Below, piece by piece: positions 13,681 to 24,819 of a stretch of 64,000 bases of DNA. Position 1 is the first letter of the stretch. Each line of letters starts with the position of its first letter. Source of the stretch: Acanthacorydalis orientalis (taxonomy: Eukaryota; Arthropoda; Insecta; Megaloptera; Corydalidae). The notes beneath the pieces are model-generated. The model was not told the origin of the DNA. It did no database searches and saw only the letters and a list, made by a program, of their open reading frames with translations. The stretch is from the NCBI GenBank assembly GCA_034766995.1, contig CM068322.1, positions 17,585,245 to 17,649,244 on the forward strand, in the 5' to 3' direction. The position numbers and the translations under genes are program-made.

Positions 13681-13969
13681 GAATAGAAAAGGTTAATCTG
13701 CGTACATATTATTATCATTTTATATTTCTATCTTAATGTATGTATAAAAAATCATTTTTTTTTTATTAAATACAAAAGAAAAACTGTAACACTACATTGA
13801 GTACATACATTTATACTTTTTTTTTAAATATTGATTTATAACTTAGAGATAGTTCAAATAAACGACTAACAGAAATATTTGTTATCATTCAGCTTTTAAA
13901 TATACTTTATATATTTTTTATATTATATTTATATCTAGTTGTTTCTCTATGTGTATATATTTATTTTAT

Positions 13970-14004
<35 letters not shown>

Positions 14005-14969
14005 AATAAATATAAATATGTCATTTGTATATATAAGAAAAATGATATATCAAAAGTCAAATTTTACTAATTTCAGAAGAATAGAACCAATAAGTTTTTT
14101 CTTATTATTTTTTTTAAATAAAAAAAACTTATTTATTGTATCTCTTTTAAAATAATTTGAATATTAGTATTTTTATTTTTTTCCCTGGTAATAATTTATC
14201 AAATATTATAACAGATCCTGTAATTTTTTCCCGTAAATTATACATTATAAAAGTACATAAATTCGAATCGGATTTTTAAACATTATTTCATTTCTTATTA
14301 ACTTTTATAAAATGATGTATACATATTTATCAATTACAATCAAAATGACAAGGATATGTCTATATATTTTCATGTGTAACAAGTTTTTTTTTCTACAAGC
14401 TTCAAAATCCACTTTATATTATTTGATCGTTCTTTCTGTTCAATGATGATTTATTGTACATAGTAATACTGACAATTTTCGGTATATAATTTTATTTATG
14501 ATTGTATTTGACCTGACTTTTTTTTGGTTAAAAACAGGTCGACTTTAAAAAATGTAAAATCATAATTAAAATTCAAATGTGTTTTCCTATGAATAGCTCC
14601 TAATTGAAGTATTCACAGTGTGTCGAAATATTTTTCTGTATGAGTCAGTAAATTATGATTTTATTTATTAAAAAAACTACGGAAAGAGAATGTAAAACCA
14701 AATAACTAAGTAGTTGTAAATGAATTAGTATATTATAATTGAATAATAATTATTATCAATATATTTGCGTTCGATTACAAGTTTCTATCCTAGGTCATCT
14801 TTAACTAAGAAATTAGTTATAACTAACAAAATTTTGACCTAAATCAAATAGAAAAATTGAAATATAAAATTTATTCTTATATAAACATCATTTTTTAAAC
14901 CATCCATTACAGTAATAATTTAAATATTGGAATGCCTAGAAATGTTATGTCGTTTTTTTAAATAAAACT

Positions 14970-15290
14970 AGGGGGCTTCATTCTCTGCTCGCTACACTCG
15001 ACAACGCTCGAGAGATTTCACCCCCTCCCCCTTACTCTCTAACACTCGCTCTCTCATAACAAATAACATAAATTAACGAAGAACACAAATAATGCGCATA
15101 AAATGTAAATTATAATTTTTTATTGGAAAAATGTTTCAGTTAATTAGAGTGAAGATCATTCGATCACGCGATTAACAGTAACCACTTATAATACAGACTA
15201 TGTGACTGGTATCAACCAATCAGAACACAAATCACGTGATTCTTATCAACCAATCAGAGAACGAATAAAAGTTATGGGAACGGCATCACT
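14970..15290 (-). repeat. Unclassified repeat, right arm of an inverted pair
   Basis: Read on the minus strand this has two copies of CTGATTGGTTGATA. Then comes ACATTTTATGCGCATTATTT, GAGAGAGCGAGTGTTAGAGA and a G-rich run, then CGAGTGTAGCGAGCAGAGAA. These align in order, but imperfectly, with 13260-13680. An E-box-like ATCACGTGAT lies between the two CCAAT motifs (about 15231-15240). A promoter of gene A's missing 5' exon is an alternative reading. Confidence 0.45.
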
Positions 15291-16085
15291 GTAATAATAT
15301 AGTAAAATAGAAAAATTTAAGAATAAAATTTTTATCCTTAGATTATCTTATATCTTTGTTCGATTATGTATGCACCGTTTTATTCCATAATCTTTCATCA
15401 TATTTCACGCAGCTTCTCTATTCTATTAGAAGTTCGTAGGTTTCTTAACGAAAAACTAGATTCTGTGTTTTTTACGTCACACATAGTCAAGTTTTTGTTA
15501 TTAACAAATAACAGAAAATTTTGCGAAACTCAAAATAAATGGTAATCTAAACTTGCAAAATTTGAGGATGCAAGTAGTGAGGTAGTACATTCCAGTAAAG
15601 TTCAGAACTTTTTTCTAGTGAACAATGAGATATGATATTTAGAATTTTGTTGATTGAACACATTCACTTCCTGTTAGCTGATTTGGAAATTATATATAAT
15701 TTCGTCGTTGAGTATAATATTATTTGAAAGTTTTTCTTCATTTTTTTTAAAATTCATCTTGTTAATAACGGAAACCATCTGAATTTATCAACTAATTATT
15801 AATTAAGAATGTTTAACACATGTTTCCTTTCTAATTCCATCAAAAAAGCAGATATTTCTTCGGGTGAAAACTGATTCTGGAAATGGTTAACGATGGTTTG
15901 TCTTATTTACTTCAAAATATTTATCACTTGAAGTTGTTGTAGACTATCGACTTTTCATTATTTATCACAATTTGCTTCAAAAATGGGTTGTTTTTATTGA
16001 ATTTAAACAGTAAAACTCTGAGAGAGGAAGATCAAGCTGATTCATTACATTTTATGGTCGAATTATGTAAAACGCATACATAGTA

Positions 16086-16088
<3 letters not shown>

Positions 16089-16140
<52 letters not shown>
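16089..16140. repeat. (TA)n microsatellite
   Basis: A pure alternating AT tract upstream of gene A's first coding exon. Confidence 0.95.
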
Positions 16141-16145
<5 letters not shown>

Positions 16146-16948
16146 CAAACGTTGTTAAATAGATGTGGAGAGTACTTTTGTATATTTTTAATATTTGTAT
16201 TAATTCTCGTGTTATACAGAACGGATAATTCTAGATTATTATCTTGATTTGATCACTACGAGTGGTAAAGGATCTACTTGTATGTTTTAGATTTTTAAGG
16301 TTTAAATCATCAGTTCTAAAGGTAGCGAAACACGTCGTTATTTCTCCATAAATATCATATATCTTGTATGAAAATTTTACCTTTCCAGTAAATGAAAAAC
16401 ATGAAGTCTCAAAAATGCACTTTGTTTTCTTCCCTCTTTAAAAAGACAGAAAATTTATACGAACTAATTAACTTGTTATATTTTTTTGAAAGAAGCGTTG
16501 AAATATATCGCCTTTAAAAATATGTACACAAGACATAGGTGTTAAATAATCTGTGTAAAAAATTTGTGAAACAATTTTTGTAGATAATTCGAGACAATAT
16601 TACTATATTTTTTCAAGAAATGTATAGTCAATGAAAAAGGCAGATAATGCATTATATCTCAATGTTAAGTAGAAAAAATAAATAAGTGAATGTGTCAAAT
16701 AATTATTTTTTTAAAAAAGAATTGAACTGTTCAGACAGTAATTAAATATATTTTGTCTTATCCATTTATGGTCAGAGTACACAAAAATTAACAAAATTCT
16801 TCCAATAACATTAGTATTATTTACACATCAATCGTGTTTCGCGATAAATCAAATATTGGATTATTTAAAATCGACAATCATAGCATATGTCAATAAAAAA
16901 ATTATTGGAAATTATGTATGTTTTATTATTCTTTTTTTCTCTTTACAG

Positions 16949-17012
16949 ATCAATATGGCGCTTATAATGAGATACATAGATAATTTCCATCACATATTGG
17001 ACAAAAATGCAG
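16949..17012 (+). CDS. Gene A exon 1 (first coding)
   Basis: Acceptor CTTTACAG, six untranslated bases, ATG at 16955, donor GTAAGT. It encodes residues 1-19 plus the first base of Asp20. The acceptor shows that a 5' UTR exon lies upstream. Confidence 0.9.
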
Positions 17013-17225
17013 GTAAGTCAATACGGATTCGTATTTTTTTCTAGATAAAGATTTAAATAATTGTTGTTTCTTTACTTAAGATATTTTAACATACAACAGA
17101 AAAGCATGTAGGTGATGTCATACAGTTTTTTTCTATGAATTGACTGATTTCTTTATTCTTATGTAAATTTGCAAAATTATTTTATAGAATTTGTTAATTC
17201 TATCCTGTATAATTGTATCCTATTT

Positions 17226-17265
<40 letters not shown>

Positions 17266-18511
17266 CATACATACATACATTATTTAATTCCTCTAAATAT
17301 TTATTTTACAAATTTTATTTTTAATTAATATTCTTTAATACATCTTTTATGGCCAGGTAGGTTTTTAAATTGTATTTTAAACGACTCTATCATTTAATTG
17401 CACAGTATTTATTTAAATGTTTTTTTTTTAGATCCCAGGACGTCAAATTGGTTATTAATGTCAAGTCCGTTTCCCACATTGGCAATATGTTTATCGTATA
17501 TATATCTTGTGAAAGTAAGTATTTATTGTTTCATACGCCATGGAAATTATTATGAAATATATATATATATATATATAAATAAATATAAAATCATCGATAT
17601 GAATATGTGTGTTATAACGTCGATATACAATATTTTTTCAACTCCTTGTCGCTTAATTTCAAACAAAAATCTGTTGAATGCATTTCGTGTCGTCAGAAGT
17701 TAAGATACGATTTTAAAATAGTATGGGTTCTATTTTTAAACGGTCTGATTTTTTAATAAAGCGTCCAATAAACGTTTTTGTATTTTATTTTTATCGAGAA
17801 TACGACAGAGCTCTAAATAATATAGATATAAAATAAAAAAATGGAATAGTTTATGAATATTTAAAAATATATTAATGTAGGTTTTTTTTGTGGCTCTTAA
17901 TTTATTTCTGAATTTTTCTTAACATAAATTTATTTATCATTATTAAAATGTTAACTTTATTATATGTACATTTTTATTTCAGTTTCAAATAATGTTATGA
18001 ATATAAAGATCTGTTTTGTTTACTTGAGACATTATTTATTTAAATTTTTATAAACTTCCCGAGAAAATTTCTACATTAATTTGATTTGAGTAATATTCAT
18101 TTTATAAATATCTTTTTCATCTATAGAATAAAATGTATAGAAATAAAACTAATATTTTCACATGGAGGACTTTTATTAGATGATTGTGTACGTGTAAAAA
18201 ATTTTTTTCATCTTTGACTTATTTTATAAAATATATACATTTTTATATACTTTTTTAAGTTTCTAATTCCTTTAACTTTATTTGTATTCTAGATTAATAC
18301 GATTAATATTTATTCTAAAAATAATATATCATACTGTATGTACTTATAATATTTATTTTTCTTTTTTCTTTTAGGTATTAGGACCAAAATTAATGGAAAA
18401 TAGAAAACCATTACAACTTAAAAACACGTTGATAGTTTACAATTTTTTTCAAGTTATATTTAGTGCGTGGTTGTTCTATGAGGTGAGTTATTTTAATTTA
18501 AATATATATAA

Positions 18512-18565
<54 letters not shown>

Positions 18566-21500
18566 ATTATTTGATTTTAATCTATAACTATATTTTTTTA
18601 AAAAACTATCCAAGCAATGATTTCTTTATTAATAACCATATATTGTAATATATAGAACTTTTATTCATTAAAAAGAATCATTTTTATTACAAAGTATCTG
18701 GAGAATTCATTTATATTTTTATTTAAATGTATAATAGAATGAAAATATTCAATTGTATGTACATTTGAATTAATGTATTTTTAATTATTTAGAGTGTATA
18801 TAAGCTAAAAATTTAATAATCTTTTATTCAATTTTGATATTTTTTTTATCAACTAGGCAATTAATATACGTTATATGGTCCTTGTCAACTTTCATAAGAA
18901 TTTATTATCTGAAATTTTTTAAATACAACAACATCCAAAAATCTAAATTCGTATTCCTACAATTCCCAATCGTATTGCTTGCATATTGAATTCTATTTTT
19001 TAAAAAAAGTACATAGACGTTAAGTACTATGTAAATTTGATGTAAAAGTGGCATTTAAATCTAACTTTTACTCTTGGAAAAACATAGTACAAACTTATAT
19101 TTAGAGTTGAACGATTTATGAAACATTTAATAAAATACTTAATATATTACTTTAAAACTACCATTTTTTAAAAAAAAATCTGAAATATTAATTATTTTTT
19201 ATAAAATATACTCATTATTGTCTCGTTAATGTTTATTAAAATATAACAATGAGCGATTAAACATGTAAAAAATATTATTTATGAGAGCATATTACAATTG
19301 TTTTAAAAATTAATGAACCCATTTGAAATCTTTTATAACGAGCACGGATATAAGAGTAAACGTGAACTACTGTTTATATGGATTTTGTATGCGTATATCT
19401 TCATTTAAATATTAATCTTTATAATGAACTCATCTCATGAGTATAGTGAAAAAATTGGTCCCCTTTCAGATCTTTATACCTTACAATTGGTAGTAAATCT
19501 TATTTTTATGTTAGATAAAAGATAACTCTTCCACCTCAATACAGTTCTGACACAATGGCTAAATTTTCTTTTACAAATGAAATATTTTTTCATCGTACGA
19601 ATAACAAAAAAAATGTCTGATCAGAAATTATTCAATAAAGGATTTATTAAATTGTTTTTGTTGTTGTTGACGCGCATTTTGATAATCATGCCATCCTCAA
19701 AGTGCAAAGTTTCAATAACTTATCATTGTAAATGCGCCTAAGAACGAATCAAAAATAGTCAATAATTTATTGAACTTGAGATCAGATTTTTGGCGATTCA
19801 TGGGATAAAAAAAATCATTCTGAAAATAACTCTCCTGCTGATTATAAAATTTAAAATTTATCTGATTTAAAGCTAGAATTTCTTTCTCTCAATTCAACTT
19901 TAGTTTTATAATCAATGAGTGTGATTCAAAATTCGAAAATTTTTTATAAAAAATCGCTATGTTATACCAAATCAATCAAAAATGATGAGGACTCAATAAG
20001 AATGTCTCAGTTTTAGATGCTACAAATTTACATAATAATGCAAAGAGGTATATTTTATCTCTAACCACATCTTTGCCAATTATTTAGAATCATACTAATA
20101 GGATTTGTATAAAAAGATCATATCTATGTGGAATTTAGCTGACACGGATTTAAGGACTAACTGTTATAGGGGTTATATATATAATTATTTACCTATGATT
20201 ATATTTTATAATTTTATTTTTTAATATGGTAATAAAATAATCTTTTGTGTATACGTAATAGATTTCAAAAATAAATATAAGTATTAGATTTATCCTTAAA
20301 GCTCTAAAGTATAACCTTTGTCATTTATTATTTTTTTACTTGCTTCATTTAATTTTTATTTTTTAGTACAATTGGTATAAAAATATTTTTATATAAAATT
20401 AATTTGATTTTATTTATAGGATCAGATTTAATTAATTTTATTATCTTTTTAGGTTTTTAAGATTTGTTTTTTTGTTTAGTAATGGTTAAAATTTAAATAG
20501 TTATATTAAATTATCTATATGAAATCTACAGATCCACATATATATAAATTATTATAAATATAGAGTAAAATACAATATTGGTAATATATTTGATTTAATA
20601 AATTACTTTAATTGCGAGAATCTCTAACAAAAGGCAATCATTCAATCTCTTTGAAATTTAATTCATGTCTTAAACTAATTAAACACGTTACTGTTGGAAA
20701 ATCAAAAATTAATATTTTTTTCTTAAAATATTAGTTACTAAATTTTCTCTCTATTTCATTGTATTGAAATTAATTCCATATGCTCTCTATTTTTTAAGAA
20801 ATATTTTTTCATTGATGTATAACTTACTGCTGTTTAGCATAAAGATTTAATACCATTTATTAAAATCTATTTCTTAACTGAAATGTAATATTATTTTTAT
20901 GTATTATTTACTCATCGTTCAACGATATTACATTAACATTTAGTTATTTTGGTATTTTAATTTTTTCAATCAATCGACGTTTAGTGCTTAATGAGTGGCT
21001 GGTGGAGAGAGTACAGCTTTAGATGTCAGCCAGTGGATTATTCAGTTTCTGGAAAACCAATGAGAGTAAGTTTGCCAGAAACCGTTGTTCTTATCGTCAG
21101 ACTCCTCGCTGGCATATCCGTTATGTAAAATAATCGGTGAAATTCAATTGACAAATAACGAACGCAAAATATATAAAGCCTTACATTTTTTCTTATCACA
21201 TATCTATGCTCAATTATTCATGCTGGTGTAATAAATTATATGTCATTTACAGTTTTTATGTTGTTTTTAAAAACATATACACATACGAATTTTCTATTTA
21301 TTACAAATATTTAAACTTTTAAATTGAATCAGTTTATTTTTCAAATTTGGTATAAATCTATTAATATTTTTTCACAACAAAATATATATATATATATATA
21401 TTAAAAAAAATTAAAGATCATTTAAAGATAATTAAAAAAAACATTTCATTAACTTATCTTGATTATTACTTATAATCATTAGCTATGAATCAATACTTGA

Positions 21501-21664
21501 ATATTTAATATTAAGTATTTTATGTTCAAATTATTTAAAAAAACAATGACTGTACTATGGATAAACAAAATAAATTATTAGATTTAAAACATATCAATTT
21601 GATATAAACAGAATATAATTGAAATATTTCTTTTAGAAAACTGTATGTGTATATATTTATGAAG

Positions 21665-21706
<42 letters not shown>

Positions 21707-21945
21707 GTATATATTCGTAAACGTGCGTGTATTTTGCTACCTACTATGCTGCTTTAAGCAATGTATTTGGATTAACTGCAGTAAAATAAACGGAATTTAT
21801 TTAATATAAAAATTACGCATTATTTATAAATACTTAAGTGTAAAATATATCCTGGCTTATAATTATTTCATTACATGTGCGCTTTTTGTTATAACACATT
21901 CATGCGTTTACATACACACATACATACATAACATATACACATCTA

Positions 21946-22015
<70 letters not shown>

Positions 22016-23666
22016 AGCTTTAAAATTCATGCCTAAATTAATGAATAAAAAACAATAAATTAATGAATTATATTAATATTATAAGTTTCATATAAATTCT
22101 ATTAATACTTTAATATTATTTTCATTGCAAATGAGTGAATGAATAGAAAAAAGTATATTCGTTTATATATATTTTTTTTTTAATTTCAAGCTGACAATTT
22201 TAATAAATGGTAATTATGTGTTTATCAATTTTGCGAAATTAAATATAAAAATGCTGTTTATTTATGTTAATTCCATTTACAAATGTTTTCATTTCTTTTG
22301 ATAAGTATTTTCAAAAATATTAAATATCTCAATACTTTTTTGTAATATTTATCGTTGTTTAAATTACTTTTATGGGCAAAAAATGCTAAAAACTATAAAT
22401 GACACTAATTAATAGCATAAAATAAGACATTCTTTTTCTACTGTAATATAATACACTGCGTAATACACGATATTAATGTATTATTTTCATAATATTCTCT
22501 ATTGGTTAATAATGATTACCTGGCCACATAAATAGTCAGTGGTATCTATTTCAAATTTCGAATTAATAATAGGTGTAGGTAAAGAACGTATTCAGTTTGA
22601 TTGTCAATACTTGTACAATCAAACAATAAGGGTTTACATGTTATAAATATCCATGTTCTATGCCTAATGTCATAGTGCTGAATCCAAAATAAATTGAAAC
22701 CTCTATTCAGACTTGAGGTTAAGGTTTCAGCCTGCATGCTTGCTTCCAGATAGGCATGTCAGGGTGGTTAACGGGGAACTACAGTTATCGGTGTCAGCCA
22801 GTCGACTATTCGAATCACCCAAAAACATTGAGGGTGAGTGAATAAATGAGTATTTAATGTTTATATTATTCTAATATCTTTAAAAATACTTAGTAAACTG
22901 GCTTCTAAGTGCTAGAACAAGTGAACTCATCTTACTAAAATATATTTATTAACAATTTGTACATTTCGAGCACATGTTATTGAAATCAATATATTTATAA
23001 ATATCTCGCTTTTATTAAACAGTGCCTATTTATGATTTATATTAATGCACGAAAATAATAAATCTAACATTGAAATATTATTATTGTAATGTGTATTCAA
23101 AGAGAAATTACTAAATAATAATATTGCATATACATTTTTTCACTTTTTGTGGCACAACATTTTTATATTCAAAAAATTCCATGTTTTCGACCATGAAAAA
23201 TATTTTACAAACCATTCCGATATTATTATTCCTTTGTACAATTTTTCATTTAATTTAATTAAAGTATAAAATCTTTGGGATGTTTTCATTATCAATTAAT
23301 GAAACTAACAAATATTTGAAATTATATTTTACTTACTGAAAGAAAAATTTTCAAAATTATATTGGTGTTGGTGATTTTCGTACTGAATGAGTTATTTTGT
23401 TTTGCCACGAGAGGAAGCTGGCGTTACAAGTAAGCTTTCATTTTATTTTTCATTTTCGTATTTTGTTTCCTGTTTGTAAGTTTATTTCAATTATATATTT
23501 TTATGTTTTTATAAAAATTTTTTTTAATTCGAAAATTTGCATGATCTCACTTACTTTACGTATACATTTGTTTATATATATTAATGTTTTTATGTTTCTC
23601 AGATGGTACATGCTTGTTGGTGGTATTATTTTTCTAAATTCACGGAATTTTTCGATACGGTAAGTG

Positions 23667-23717
<51 letters not shown>

Positions 23718-24773
23718 ATAAAACTTGGAATAATCTTTACATAAAGATTGATTTATTTATAATTTTATCTGCAGAAATATTTTTTTAACATTTATTTCTG
23801 TTTAAAATTGAATATATTATACAAATAAAAGTTAATAAATTGTTAAGGTCATTATTTAAAAATACGATATATTTAATTGTCAGTAATTCTAAAATTTTAT
23901 GTCTCATTTATATTTTACAGATATTCTTTGTATTAAGAAAAAAGAATGATCATGTCTCAACACTTCATGTTATCCATCATGGATGTATGCCAATGTCTGT
24001 ATGGTTTGGTGTTAAATTTACACCTGGTAAATAAAACCATCATAAAGTTTTGTCATTTATTGATTCTTTAAAAAATATAATCAATATTTTGTTATTTTCA
24101 GGTGGTCATAGTACATTTTTTGGTTTATTGAATACATTTGTACACATTGTAATGTATACATATTATTTGTTATCAGCAATGGGACCTCAGTACCAAAGAT
24201 ATCTATGGTGGAAAAAATACTTAACAACTTTCCAAATGGTAAAATTAGATGGACCATTATTATTTATATGTTGAAATATGATTTACTAGAATCATATATC
24301 ACAGTATAAATTAAATATATGATAATATCAATTATTATTATTTTGTACAGATTATTTAATATTCTTTTTTTCTTTTTCAGCTACAATTTATTGCAATTAT
24401 GGTTCATGCATTCCAATTGTTATTCATTGAATGTAATTATCCTCGTGCATTTGTATGGTGGATTGGAATGCATGCTGTAATGTTCTTCTTTCTTTTTAAT
24501 GAATTTTACAAACAATCGTACTTAAAGAAATATAAGGTAAAATTAAAAAACAAAATATAAAAATATTTTCTCGTGTAATATGACTTAGTAGAATATGTTA
24601 AATTTTAGAATAAAAATATGATAGAAGCTGAAAAGAAGAAAAACGGTTATGTAAAGAGTCTTCAAAATGGTTCAGCAGTTCATAAAAATGGTATCAACCA
24701 TAATGAATACTTCACGAATGGTTCAATATTATCATCAGAACTAAATCATAAGGAACTACAGAAAGTAAAATAG
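16955..24773 (+). CDS. Gene A: very-long-chain fatty acid elongase (ELO family), 316/317 aa
   Basis: This is a condensing enzyme (3-ketoacyl-CoA synthase) that lengthens long-chain acyl-CoA with malonyl-CoA in the ER membrane, as known for the ELO family. Coding exons are 16955-17012, 17432-17514, 18375-18482, 20985-21065 or 22750-22833, 23603-23659, 23921-24026, 24102-24238, 24381-24536 and 24609-24773. All junctions are GT-AG and keep frame (951 or 954 nt including stop). With exon 4a, residue positions are KFTEFFDT 122-129, HVIHH 145-149, HIVMYTYY 179-186 and TTFQMLQ 206-212. These are the four ELO signatures, all complete. There are several hydrophobic segments (for example 33-47 and 66-82). 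The C-terminus is lysine-rich and ends QKVK, loosely like an ER-retrieval signal. The GWxxxYSFRC region resembles ELOVL1/ELOVL7-type enzymes. The ATG lies 6 nt 3' of a splice acceptor, so a non-coding first exon exists upstream. Gene B converges on it. Confidence 0.95.
17227..17282. repeat. (TA)n with (TACA)n tail
   Basis: Alternating TA with a short CATACATACATACAT end, in gene A intron 1. Confidence 0.9.
17432..17514 (+). CDS. Gene A exon 2
   Basis: Acceptor TTTTTTTAG, donor GTAAGT. It encodes residues 20-47, beginning DPRTSNWLLMSSPFPT, the usual ELO N-terminus before the first membrane span. Confidence 0.93.
18375..18482 (+). CDS. Gene A exon 3
   Basis: Acceptor TTCTTTTAG, donor GTGAGT, phase 0 at both ends. 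It encodes residues 48-83, with the conserved LGPKLMENRKP and YNFFQV phrases. In gene B this and exon 2 are one exon. Confidence 0.93.
18502..18565. repeat. (TA)n microsatellite in gene A intron 3
   Basis: Alternating AT interrupted by two GTATAT units. Confidence 0.95.
20985..21065 (+). CDS. Gene A exon 4a (alternative cassette)
   Basis: 81 nt, 27 residues, phase 0/0, acceptor GACGTTTAG, donor GTAAGT. It encodes [20 protein letters not shown] followed by VSGKPMR. It is homologous to exon 4b and occupies the same place in the protein, so one should replace the other. Confidence 0.9.
21668..21702. repeat. (TA)n microsatellite between exons 4a and 4b
   Basis: A pure alternating TA tract. Confidence 0.95.
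21949..22014. repeat. (TA)n microsatellite between exons 4a and 4b
   Basis: Alternating AT with one AAATATAAAT interruption. Confidence 0.95.
22750..22833 (+). CDS. Gene A exon 4b (alternative cassette)
   Basis: 84 nt, 28 residues, phase 0/0, acceptor GCTTCCAG, donor GTGAGT. It encodes [20 protein letters not shown] followed by SNHPKTLR. The C-terminal half nearly matches exon 4a and gene B exon 3, while the first third and the last seven residues differ. Confidence 0.9.
23603..23659 (+). CDS. Gene A exon 5
   Basis: Acceptor TGTTTCTCAG, donor GTAAGT, phase 0/0. It encodes residues 111-129, MVHACWWYYFSKFTEFFDT, containing the KxxExxDT signature. Confidence 0.93.
23671..23712. repeat. (TA)n microsatellite in gene A intron 5
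   Basis: A pure alternating TA tract starting 12 nt after the exon 5 donor. Confidence 0.95.
23921..24026 (+). CDS. Gene A exon 6
   Basis: Acceptor TATTTTACAG, donor GTAAAT. It encodes residues 130-164 plus one base, including FFVLRKKND and the catalytic histidine box HVIHH. Confidence 0.93.
24102..24238 (+). CDS. Gene A exon 7
   Basis: Acceptor TTATTTTCAG, donor GTAAAA. It encodes residues 165-210, with HIVMYTYY, MGPQYQRYLWWKKYLT and the start of TxxQxxQ. Confidence 0.93.
24381..24536 (+). CDS. Gene A exon 8
   Basis: Acceptor CTTTTTCAG, donor GTAAAA, phase 0/0. It encodes residues 211-262, completing TxxQxxQ and supplying the last two membrane spans and FNEFYKQSYLKKYK. Confidence 0.93.
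24609..24773 (+). CDS. Gene A exon 9 (last coding)
   Basis: Acceptor AATTTTAG after a 72-nt intron, stop TAG at 24771. It encodes 54 hydrophilic residues, lysine- and asparagine-rich, forming the cytosolic tail that ends LQKVK. Confidence 0.9.
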   Translation, partial: NKNMIEAEKKKNGYVKSLQNGSAVHKNGINHNEYFTNGSILSSELNHKELQKVK

Positions 24774-24813
24774 TGTACTTAAAAATGTACATTGTAGGTT
24801 AAATATTTTTTTA

Positions 24814-24819
24814 AATAAA
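24814..24819 (+). promoter_or_regulatory. Proximal poly(A) signal AATAAA of gene A
   Basis: A canonical hexamer 41 nt after the stop codon and the first candidate in the 3' UTR. Distal AATAAA sites are plentiful in this AT-rich DNA, so its use is unproven. Confidence 0.4.

Noticed and set aside
22546..22737. Minus-strand open frame before exon 4b
   Set aside because: No family resemblance, and it lies in gene A's intron opposite the gene. The composition of this block is better explained by conserved intronic sequence.
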